Below the pieces are notes generated by a model, which did not search any database, was not told the DNA's origin, and worked only from the letters and a program-made list of their open reading frames with translations. From positions 1 to 21,154 of IMG/VR virus record IMGVR_UViG_3300008259_000716: a stretch of 21,154 bases of DNA, one strand, 5' to 3'. The translations under genes and the position numbers were made by a program. This DNA is from a virus. Positions 7,026 to 17,200 of this stretch are shown in pieces. Position 1 is the first letter of the stretch; each line of letters opens with the position of its first letter.

Positions 7026-9450
7026 TATAATATCATCATCAAGAGGTAAGCAGGGTAAGGCGAGAATAGACTCCGTTGAATCCTCAACAGGTAAAATAAC
7101 TTTTACTTTATTGGATGGTGGTACGGGATACAGATTAGCTGCTAATGTGACGGTATCTGAAAAAATGCTACGGTTCACTAACAAAACCTTTTCAAATGTT
7201 TACATTAAAAACTTTTCATCTGGTGAAACTCTTTATCAACCTCTAGCTAATGTAGAATTCATTTCATCCAATACTAATTTTAGTATTGGTGATTCAATTA
7301 CGGCAGCTAACTCAACACAAAATGTGGCTACAGGAAGAATTGTTGGTAAATCTCAAGGAACTATTTCTGGTACCGCAACAGCTAACAGTACCTCTAATAC
7401 TGTTAATGGAACAAACACTTTATTTTCAATACAGCTATCAAATAACAGCTTTATAAAATTCCAAAGTAATAATTCCGTATTTCAAGTTAGTAACATAATA
7501 AGTAACACTATTCTCACACTGACAACCTTTGGGCCAGACGTAACGTCAAACTCTATGTTTCAGCCAAACGGAAGCTTTATGGTAATAGTCAATTCAGGCA
7601 ACTGGAACTCCGCTGATAGAATAGCTGGTTCTCAGGCACTTGTATCTAGTTTAACTAATGTTACTGCATCGGGAATTGTTCTTAGATCTAATAATGATAG
7701 TGTTGGATTAATAAATGTAGTAAATCAATTCACTGCAAATCAGTACAATTACATATACGGGTTGACATCTAATGTACATGCCAATGTTAGTATTGTTGGA
7801 ACTGGTACAGGAGCTACATTTACTATAGGAAGTTTGACAGATGAAGAAACTGTTTTTCTTAATACTGATTTGTTGAAATCCAATAATTCTATAGCAACAC
7901 TTACTATCAACGGTACAGTAACAAGTAACAACACAAATTCTCTTGTCACAGGAGTATCGACTTTGTTTACCACCGATCTTTATGAGGGTGCTTACATAAG
8001 ATTTGGAAGCAATACTACAGTATTCCAAGTCAATACTATCAGCAATAACACAATTTTGAATCTTAGAACAAATGCTATAAATGTTACATCTAATAGTATG
8101 GCATTAACAAGCGGGCCATACTTAACCACACCTCTAGATTCAGGTAAATATGGTTTTCCTCTAAATCAACAAGCAAATTTGGAGAGTACTATCAATAGTG
8201 CTCTAAATAAATCTTTTTTTGAAATAGGAACAATAGCCTCTCTTGCAAGTATTAATCCGGGATCTGATTATAATATTAATCCATTCGTAACACTCAACGA
8301 TGAAATTATTTCCAATTTCAATCGAAGAAATCTGAATATATCAATAAGCAATACTGTTGGAACATTTTTGGTTGGGGAGGAAATAACACAGGACTTTTCC
8401 ACTCCTTCTTTTACTTTGCAGACCTCAGGAACTACAGGATCTTTGAGTCTTGGAGAAACTTTGACACAGACTATTAATAGTACTGCTAATGGATATGGAT
8501 CTGTAGCGTCCTCAAATTCCACAATATCCGTAATAAATGTCTCAAACATATCTAACTCAACATTTGCAAATAGTTTCGTAAATTCTACTATATCTTCAGT
8601 GTTATCAGGAACAGTTTCATCTAACACCACTAATAATCAAGTTACTGGAGTAGGTACCCTGTTTTCTTCTGAACTAGCTAATGGAAATTTCATAAAATTT
8701 TCGAGCAATAGTTCTATTTTTAAAATTAACTCTATAACAAACAACACACTGATGACTCTCACAACAAACAGTGCTCTTATTGTTTCCAATAGTATTTTCA
8801 AGGCTTCTAATGTTGCTGTTTCAATAACTTCAAACAATTTTTTGTTTGTGAATAACTCAATCACTAACACCCAAATATCAATTTCAAGAGGCTCAATAAT
8901 AAACGCTACTTCAACAAGTTTAAGCGTGAGGAGGAAAACTTTCAATCAATCGTTTACACCAAATGTTTCTATTGTAGGTTCAATATCAGGAGCCACAGCA
9001 TCAGTCAATCGAGTCTCACAAATATCGAGATCATCTTTGATGGGAAACAATGCTACAGTTAACTCTTTTGCTGGAATTGTCAACGGTAGTATCTCAGCTC
9101 TAAGTGTCATAGATTCAGGATTCATGTATGAGGATGATGAAGAAATCACACTATCCAAAGCTAATAGTGCATTTGTTGCGACTGGTTATGCCAGAATATT
9201 AAACCAGGGAGTTGGTGAAGGATATTTTTTAAGTAATAGAGGATTTTTAAACAGTGATAAATATATTCACGATGGTGAATTTTACCAATTCTTTTCATAT
9301 CAAGTATCTTCTGGTATACCACTTGAAAAGTACGAGAACGCATTGAAAACAATTATGCACGTTGCAGGAACAAAACTTTTTGGAAAAGTTTTAAAGACTT
9401 CTAATGTAGATTTAACAATAAAAACCTCTGGTGTTGAAATAATTACATGA
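6994..9450 (+). CDS. gp7-position baseplate wedge protein, C-terminal part after a frameshift
   Basis: Continuation of the preceding gene in the +1 frame, open from 6961 to TGA at 9448-9450. Sensible protein starts at about 6994 (G-R-D-F-S-V-G-D-V-V-D-I), directly continuing the I-Q-G-S at the end of the first part; an internal ATG near 7111 is only a chance start. The roughly 818 residues are beta-rich and made of repeats. Three 53-residue copies of a G-T-V-x-S...V-T-G-x-x-T-L-F module lie at 7369-7527, 7912-8070 and 8608-8766, and G-E-x-L/I-x-Q modules lie between them. The last 130 residues are non-repetitive (Y-I-H-D-G-E-F-Y-Q-F-F-S-Y-Q-V, then L-K-T-I-M-H-V-A-G-T-K-L-F-G), a conserved-looking C-terminal domain. 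It overlaps gp8 by ATGA. Confidence 0.72.
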   Translation, partial: GRDFSVGDVVDIISSSRGKQGKARIDSVESSTGKITFTLLDGGTGYRLAANVTVSEKMLRFTNKTFSNVYIKNFSSGETLYQPLANVEFISSNTNFSIGDSITAANSTQNVATGRIVGKSQGTISGTATANSTSNTVNGTNTLFSIQLSNNSFIKFQSNNSVFQVSNIISNTILTLTTFGPDVTSNSMFQPNGSFMVIVNSGNWNSADRIAGSQALVSSLTNVTASGIVLRSNNDSVGLINVVNQFTANQYNYIYGLTSNVHANVSIVGTGTGATFTIGSLTDEETVFLNTDLLKSNNSIATLTINGTVTSNNTNSLVTGVSTLFTTDLYEGAYIRFGSNTTVFQVNTISNNTILNLRTNAINVTSNSMALTSGPYLTTPLDSGKYGFPLNQQANLESTINSALNKSFFEIGTIASLASINPGSDYNINPFVTLNDEIISNFNRRNLNISISNTVGTFLVGEEITQDFSTPSFTLQTSGTTGSLSLGETLTQTINSTANGYGSVASSNSTISVINVSNISNSTFANSFVNSTISSVLSGTVSSNTTNNQVTGVGTLFSSELANGNFIKFSSNSSIFKINSITNNTLMTLTTNSALIVSNSIFKASNVAVSITSNNFLFVNNSITNTQISISRGSIINATSTSLSVRRKTFNQSFTPNVSIVGSISGATASVNRVSQISRSSLMGNNATVNSFAGIVNGSISALSVIDSGFMYEDDEEITLSKANSAFVATGYARILNQGVGEGYFLSNRGFLNSDKYIHDGEFYQFFSYQVSSGIPLEKYENALKTIMHVAGTKLFGKVLKTSNVDLTIKTSGVEIIT

Positions 9451-11264
9451 GTAAACTAATAACAAATCATATCAAATTATTTAATGTTGACCAGTTCATT
9501 GAGTCATTCACTGAACCTGATTTCAACATATATTATTTTTATGTTGGTAATCCAATTCCTTTTGACAATGACAACTCTCCACCTACTTTGTATGATAATG
9601 TATCAACTACCTTTGTCGATCCATATGAAAATATGTTATACGGTAAACGTATAACATCTTCTGATATTGCACAGATGGTAACAAGATATAACTGGATATC
9701 GAACACAGTATATACAAAATACACTCATACTGACACAGATTTATATAATTCTAATTTCTATGTTCTTTCTGATGAAGGATCATCATATAGTGTATTTAAG
9801 TGCTTAGATAACAACTCTGGGGCACCATCAACATACAGACCAAGACTATCAGAAACATCCGCTGATGATGATTTTTACTTTACTACTGTTGATGGGTATC
9901 AGTGGAAGTATATGTACTCCATTAACACAACTCAGTTTAATAAATTTAGTACTAGCTCTCATATTCCTGTTTTTGTTAATGCAAATGTAGTTGGTAACTC
10001 TGTACCTGGATCAATAGATAATATACAGGTTTCAGGGGGTGGCAGTGGGTACAGTTCATACACTAACGGAGTTTTTCAAGAGGTTAGAGTATCTGGTAAT
10101 CCATTGATCTATTCTTTAGATCCATCCAGTTCGTCTTCAAATACAAACTTTTACGTCGACAGTGCAATAAAAGTTACGAGTGGTGTAGGTAGTGGTCAAC
10201 AACGAAAAATAACTGGTTACACTGTATCTGGAGCTACGAGAAGAGTTATTTTAGATTCGCCATTCAGTGTTAATCCTACAACTGCTTCAGGGTATGAGAT
10301 AACACCAATTGTAAATATTGAAGGTGATGGTACTGGGGCACAAGCCCGCGCCATTGTAAATAGTGTAAGTAACTCTATATTTAAGATTGAAATTGTAGAG
10401 AGGGGACAAGGTTACACCTATGCAAACGTTTCTATAACAGGTAACACTGGTATAATAAACGTTTCTTCTAACACTCTTGTTTCTCCAAACACCGCTGTTG
10501 CTAGTGTAATAATAAGTCCAAAAAATGGACATGGAAGTAATGCAGCTGCAGAGCTTGGGGCTCACTATGCAGGAATAAGCGTTACATTTGACAGTGCAAT
10601 ATCTGGTGGTAGTATTGTTGATGAGAATGATTTTAGAGTGGTTGGTATTTTAAAGGACCCTTTATTTTCCAATGTCACTCTCTCAATAAGTAATTCGACA
10701 GGAACCTTTACAGATGGTGAGATAGTTTACCAAAATGCAACTAACACTGCCAATGTTTTTGGAATAGTTACATTCTCCAATTCATCTTCAGTTAGATTAA
10801 CTAATGCTTTTGGTTTTTTTGTTTCTGGTAACTCAACATATGGTCTTTTGAACGGTGTGTCGTCAGGATTCACAGCTACTGTTGATAGCTCTACTCAACC
10901 CACAACACATTTTGATCAAACGTTCAAAGTAGTTGGATCATTACAGGGTGCCACTAGTTTTATTGAGGATGAATATGTCATTCAAGGTGGTCTTGGTGAC
11001 GAAAACGGGTCTGGATTTTTTTACTCTTCTAATGCAACAGTAGTTAGATTGTCAAACAAAAAAGGAGTATTCAACCAGAGTGAAGCTGGAGGATCTCAAG
11101 CTTTCATAAATGGAGTTGATTCAGGCGCTAGCTTCTTGGTATCTGGTTCTGTGTCTCCTGATTTAGTGAAAAACTCCGGAGACATCATATATATTGAAAA
11201 CTTTAGTCCAGTAACTAAAGTATCGAGTCAAACAGAAACATTAAAACTAGTTTTAGAATTTTAA
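9447..11264 (+). CDS. gp8: gp8-like baseplate wedge protein with C-terminal repeat extension
   Basis: Wedge protein that in T4 dimerises and binds gp7 and gp10 at the baseplate rim. The first 190 residues show the gp8 pattern: F-N-I-Y-Y-F-Y-V-G-N-P-I-P-F, D-N-S-P-P-T-L-Y-D-N, an M-L-Y-G-K-R-I-T-S-S-D-I-A motif near residues 63-75, and a later D-G-Y-Q-W-K-Y-M-Y block typical of phage wedge and tail-fibre-attachment proteins. At 605 residues it is nearly twice T4 gp8 (334). From about residue 190 the extension holds Gly-rich repeats (G-G-G-S-G-Y-S, I-E-G-D-G-T-G-A-Q-A, G-Q-G-Y-T) and two modules of the type G-E-I-V-Y-Q and D-E-Y-V-I-Q with downstream G-x-x-S-G-x-x-A-x-V. Eleven bases separate it from the next gene. 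Confidence 0.85.
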   Translation: MSKLITNHIKLFNVDQFIESFTEPDFNIYYFYVGNPIPFDNDNSPPTLYDNVSTTFVDPYENMLYGKRITSSDIAQMVTRYNWISNTVYTKYTHTDTDLYNSNFYVLSDEGSSYSVFKCLDNNSGAPSTYRPRLSETSADDDFYFTTVDGYQWKYMYSINTTQFNKFSTSSHIPVFVNANVVGNSVPGSIDNIQVSGGGSGYSSYTNGVFQEVRVSGNPLIYSLDPSSSSSNTNFYVDSAIKVTSGVGSGQQRKITGYTVSGATRRVILDSPFSVNPTTASGYEITPIVNIEGDGTGAQARAIVNSVSNSIFKIEIVERGQGYTYANVSITGNTGIINVSSNTLVSPNTAVASVIISPKNGHGSNAAAELGAHYAGISVTFDSAISGGSIVDENDFRVVGILKDPLFSNVTLSISNSTGTFTDGEIVYQNATNTANVFGIVTFSNSSSVRLTNAFGFFVSGNSTYGLLNGVSSGFTATVDSSTQPTTHFDQTFKVVGSLQGATSFIEDEYVIQGGLGDENGSGFFYSSNATVVRLSNKKGVFNQSEAGGSQAFINGVDSGASFLVSGSVSPDLVKNSGDIIYIENFSPVTKVSSQTETLKLVLEF

Positions 11265-11265
11265 T

Positions 11266-11271
11266 AGAGGA
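11266..11271 (+). promoter_or_regulatory. Shine-Dalgarno site of the 2271-residue gene
   Basis: AGAGGA lies four bases before the ATG at 11276 in one of the few true intergenic gaps of the cluster. Most other genes here begin inside or directly at the preceding stop. It supports ATG 11276 as the start, with the first residues M-A-L-D-T-D-F-N matching the family's beginning. Confidence 0.6.
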
Positions 11272-11275
11272 ATAA

Positions 11276-14200
11276 ATGGCACTAGATACAGACTTCAACG
11301 TTTCACCGTACTACGATGATTTTGACGAACAAAAAAATTATCATAGAATACTTTTCAGACCAGCTGTGCCTATTCAAGCTAGGGAACTTACTCAGCTTCA
11401 ATCGATACTTCAAAATCAAGTGGAAAGATTTGGTGATAACATATACAGACAGGGTACTATTCTCAAGGGATGTAACCTCTCATTTGATTTTAATTTTACA
11501 TATGTTAAAATACTCGACTTGCAAGTTGATGGTATAACGACGCTTGTTTCTAGATATGCGAATACATATGTAAAAGACAGTGCTAATCTAACCTCTGAAG
11601 TAATTAATCAAGTACAGGGTCTGGAATCACAAAACCCTGATCTTTCTACATTGTTTTTGAAGTACATTAATACAGGTACTGGTAGCAAAAAGAAATATGC
11701 TAATTCTGATGTACTAACAATTTTTGCTAAAGACTACTCGTTACAAAGTATCACAATATCTGCTGCAGGTACACTGTATGACAATACTGATACGGTTGTA
11801 ATAACAGGTGGTAGTGGGTCTGGTGCTAATGCAAGTATTGTAACTTTTTCTAATGGATCTATAAAGGATGTGATTATTAATTCCGGTGGTTCAGGATACT
11901 TGACAGCTCCAAATATCAACATAACGTCAGCTACTGGCTCATCTGGAGCGCTTGTAGGTTTAAATTATATTGCTCAGGTTAGAGTTGCTAACTCATCATT
12001 CACAGCCCCCGTAGGTACTGGCTCTGCAGTTACAATAGGTGATGGCATCATCTATCAAAAAGGTCATTTTGTCAGGGTTGAAGAACAAACTACAATAATA
12101 AGCAAGTATAATAATAAACCAAGTAATGTCTCCCTTGGTTTTGTAACTTCAGAAAGTATTGTTAATAATAGTGTTGATTCAACACTACTTGACAACGCTC
12201 AAGGATACAGTAATTATACTGCTCCTGGATCTCATAGACTCAAACTCACTCCTACATTCGTTGCAATACCGAGTACAGAAGCTCAGAGTAATTTGGAGTT
12301 CTTTTCTATTCTGGAGTTTGATGAGGGTGTTATATCAAAAAGAAGAACAGCTACAGAATTCAACTCTGTATCTTCTGAACTTGCAAAAAGAACAAGAGAG
12401 GAGAGTGGTGATTATGTTGTGAAACCTTTCAGTATTTACACAGAAGAAAAAACAGGTAACACTACACATTTGAATTTGTCAGTTAGTGCAGGGGTTGGTT
12501 ATGTTAATGGATTCAGAACAGAAATATCTGGAACAGTGAGAGTACCTTTCAGAAAGGGTACTGACACATCTACAAGCAATAATCAAACTATAAGTACAAA
12601 CTATGGTAATTATGTAGTTGTAAATGAGCTTCTAGGTAATTTTGATTTTTCTACTGGCTCGACTATAAACCTCAGAAACACAGCAGCAACAGACTGTACT
12701 GATAATTTTGGTGGATCTCCTACTTCACCGGGATCTGTTATCGGTACAGCGAAACTTAGATCTATTTTGTACGAATCAGGAGATGTAGGAACTCCTTCGT
12801 GCAAGTACAGGTTATATTTATTTGCAATAAAAATGACACCAGGACAAACGTTTGCTGGAGTAAGATCAGTTAATATATCAGGTGGTGGTACAGCTGATGT
12901 CGTCCTAACTGAAGGTAAAGCGGTATTAAAAGAAACTGATAGTGATTCTCTGATTTTTACTTCAGGGGCAAATGCTGTTAGTTTTTTTACTAACGAACAA
13001 TTTATATACAGAAGAAATGATAATGTAACAATTCAAACAACTGGAATAGGAACTTTGTCTGTAACTGGATCTGAAGAATTTCCTTACACAATATCAAGTA
13101 CACTAAATGACACTCAAGAGCGAGATTTTATTGTAATTCCACAAGCCAATTCTTTCTCAACAGTTAACTTAACTGGAACAGTTAGTACATCTGGTAATGT
13201 TGTCACTGGAACATCAACAAACTTCCTTTCCGAACTTGATGTAGGTGATTACATTAAGTTATCTGGAAATGATGACTTTTTTAGAGTCAGTACTTTGGTA
13301 AGTTCAACATCGATGACTTTGAATGGTACGAGTGTTCCGACAGTATCTTCTAATACATTTTCTTATGCATTTCCTAAGAATGTACCCGTTAGATTGGATA
13401 GAGGTAGTGCTAATGTAAGTATTGACAGTAATGGAAATACAGCATTCTTATTTGTTGGTACTACTTTAAATAGTTCTACGACCTGTTCGGTTTACTATAA
13501 CTCAAAAGTAGACGGTGCTTCTGCAAAAACAAAAACGGTTACAAAAGACGTTTACGTAAAATTATCCACTGACAAGCTAGCTAGTACAACAGTAGGTCCA
13601 TGGTGTATTGGTATACCGGATGCTTTTAGAATTACAGGGGTATTTGTTGGATCAAGCAATACATACTCTAATACAACTACAAATTTTGCAAGTAGTTTTG
13701 AATTAATTACAGGACAAACTGATAACTTGTATGGTCTTTCATTCATTAAGAGAAAACCAGGAAGTACAGTATCTCTTTCAGCAACTAGTAACTTACTTGT
13801 CAGAGTTGATATTTTCACTCATGGATCAGGATACTATCTTTCAACTGAATCATACCCAGTAGATGATTCTACTGTACCTGTTCCTAGTAATAAAATTAGA
13901 ACTGAAAGCATACCTTACTTTTTATCACCAAGAAATAATAAATATTTTAATCTAAGAGATTGTATAGATTTTAGACCTATAGTTGCTAACACTGCAAACA
14001 CCAGTGCAACATCTGTAGCAGGAGCAACAGTTGACCCATCTTCAACAGAAACACTGACCGGAACTCTTTATTTTCCTACTCCCAACGAAGCTTTTGAAGC
14101 TGATGTAACTCACTTTTTAAGCAGAGTAGATGCAGTTGTTATGGATGCTTATGGAACCGTGTCTATAGTTGAGGGTAAACCCGATCTAACACCTGTACCA

Positions 14201-17200
14201 CCAAAAGCAACTGATAGTACAATGAAACTAGGTACTATTGTTGTCCCACCATATCCTACGCTATCTCCCAAAGCGGCTACACTATCAAAACGATTCGAAT
14301 ATAGCACATTGGTCAAAACTGATCAAACTAGAGGCTATACTATGAAGGATATCAAACAAATTGAAGATAGAATTAACAGGATAGAGTATTACTCTCTACT
14401 GAATACTCTTGAGAAAAGTGCCACTGATATTAACCTTCCTGGTGAAGCAAATACTGCAATATCTAGATTCAAGAATGGTTTTTTTGCAGATTCATTCTCT
14501 TCTTATGATATATCAAATGTAAGTGATCCAGAGTATCTAATTTACATCGATACCAAAACATCTACAGCAAGACCGCAGATAGAGAAGAATCGTGTAGAAC
14601 TAATAGCTAACACTAGTTTATCTAGTAATGTAACTTTTAAAGGAGAGTATGCTCTTTTGAACTATGATGAGGTAGAATTCATCAATCAGCCTATAGCTAA
14701 TAAAACAAGAAATCCTGTTCAGTTATATTGGAATTTTAAAGGTCAAGCAAAGTTATTTCCAAAATACGATGATTACTACGATGTTCAAAAGGGAAGTGTG
14801 AATGTAACAATAGACTTAGCGACTCCTTTAAATCAACTGACACAAGCAATTAACGATAATGTTCAGTTTAAGAAAGACTCAAAACAGATAACAACTACTG
14901 ATACTGGCTTTCAAAATACTGTTCCTCCAACTAGATCTTCAACAGGGGTCGATCAGAGAACAGTTACACAGACAACAACTACAGTCAGTAATTCCTTACA
15001 GCCAGGTGACACAATTACTAATGTACAGCCTGTTGGAGAGTTTTTAACTGACTTTGGTATGAAACCGTATATTAGAGCTCAGTGGATAACTGTTGTAGCT
15101 GTAGGATTGAGACCCGATTCTGAACATTATGTATTTTTCGATAAAGTTAATATGGCTCAGTATCTCAGACCTGCTACTGTGGAAGATATTGAAACAATGG
15201 ATACCCGTGGACTTGCTTTTGAACCAACAGCTAAGTTTACAGGACCTACCGGTAGTACTATAACAACTGATTCAAACGGTACCTTAATAGCTGCTATGTA
15301 TATTCCAGCGGAGACTTTTTTCGTAGGTGAAAGATCTGTTATTATTGCAGATAATCCAGATATCGATGATTTAGATTCATCTATTTCAGCAGCTTCAACT
15401 TCTTATAATGCTTACAATTTCTACAAAGATACATCGGCTCTGACAATTACAACCAAGTCACCTGGTCCAGTTAAAGCTGTATCCAATACGACAGTAGATG
15501 TCAAAAAGACTACTACAACTAGACTTGTTCCTCAATTGCCTACTCCTGCACCTAGATGCTGTTGTTTTGTACGCGGTACTCAAATCACTATGGCAGATGG
15601 GACTTACAAAAAAATTGAGGACGTATTGATAGGTGATTACTTACTTGGCCAAGATGGAGCGCACAATAAAGTTGTAGAGTTTTTAAGACCAACTCTTGGA
15701 GATACCGGATCCTCTTTGATGGCATTCAACGGTGGTAAGCCATTCATGACAAGCGATCATCCTGTCTATATTCGAGGAAAAGGATGGAAGTCATTTGATC
15801 CAGAAATGACTGTTACAAAATATAACATGGTAGTTGGTAAATACAAAATTGGTGATGTTATAGAAACTCAAGATGGCGTTGGTTTTGAAATAACAAGTAT
15901 ACAAGAATACTTGTCAGAAAATCAAGATCAATTAATTTATAATTTTAGACTAGATGGAAATCACACTTACATCGCTGATAATCTGATTGTACACAATAAG
16001 GATCCTATAGCACAGACGTTTCTCGTTAATCCAACCTCTGGTGCAGATGGTGTTTTTGTAACTAAATCACATTTATTCTTTAGAAACAATTCATCTATTG
16101 CTATAAGCAACAATGCTTCAGAACCAACAGTTGTTACGTTTGATACTCCTGTTTATTTGAAAGCTGGTAGGGAGTATGCTATTGTAGCGATTCCTGATAG
16201 GTCTAGTCCAGAATTTAAGATGTGGGTTGGTGAGATTGGTGTACCGGATGTGGCCAACAGCAGCTTAGTGTCTGCAATCAATCTGATTTCTGGATCTATG
16301 TTTCTATCACAAAATGATACTACGTGGACTCCATATCAGAGTGAAGACTTAAAGTTTAAAATATTTATTGCAAACTTTAACAAGACATCAGGTACAGTTG
16401 TACTAGAGAATAATCCTACAGAATTTTTAACTTTATCTAACACACAAGGATCATTTATTGAATCTGAAGAAGTAGCTCAAAAAGCTAATACATACTTATC
16501 TGGAACCTTCACCTGTAACACATCTAGTGCTATTGTGAATACCTCGACTTCGCAGACAGGGTCTCTTTCAGTAGGTCAATATGTTTTACTAACATTTGCA
16601 AATACAGCTGTATCAAGAACAGGTACTGTGTCTAACACTACTGCTGTTATTTTAACTGGTACTGGTACTTTGTTTACTACTGAATATGCGGCCGGAGATT
16701 ATCTACTTGTTGACAGTCAAATACGTCAAATAGAATCTATTGCAAACAATACTCAACTGACACTAGATGCCCCTCTAGGTTCCAGTGTAAGTGCTAATGC
16801 ACATTTTGGTGTTAGTGAAAAATTTCAAGTATCTAGAGTGAATGCAGCTAATACAACAACAATAACACTCAAGGACATACCTAAACATATAATGGATGGT
16901 GGAACTACAAATCATGGATCAGTTCAAAGAGTAGTAAGAGCTGTTGTAGAAAAAATCAATGATGACGACACTATTGTACTCAAAGACTCCACTGCTTCCA
17001 ATTCAACCTTCAGATTTGAAGCTACTAAACTGTTAGTTGGTGAAGACTCGCAGGCTACAGCAACTATTTCATCAGTTGATAATAGGAGTGTAAATTTCAC
17101 TGAATCTTATCTAAGATATATTACTCCTCCCTCAACATCTACAACTATAGTTCAAAAAATACTAGCAAATACAGGTAGTACTGCAGCTAATAGTGTAGTT

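Noticed and set aside
7111-7113. ATG 7111 as an independent start of the 779-codon frame
   Set aside because: The frame continues upstream to 6961 with protein that directly extends the preceding fragment, and no ribosome-binding site is evident. A frameshifted single gene explains it better.
15563-15997. Canonical splicing intein with homing endonuclease
   Set aside because: Only 145 residues with no endonuclease region, and the +1 residue is Lys. Called a Hint/BIL-type domain instead.
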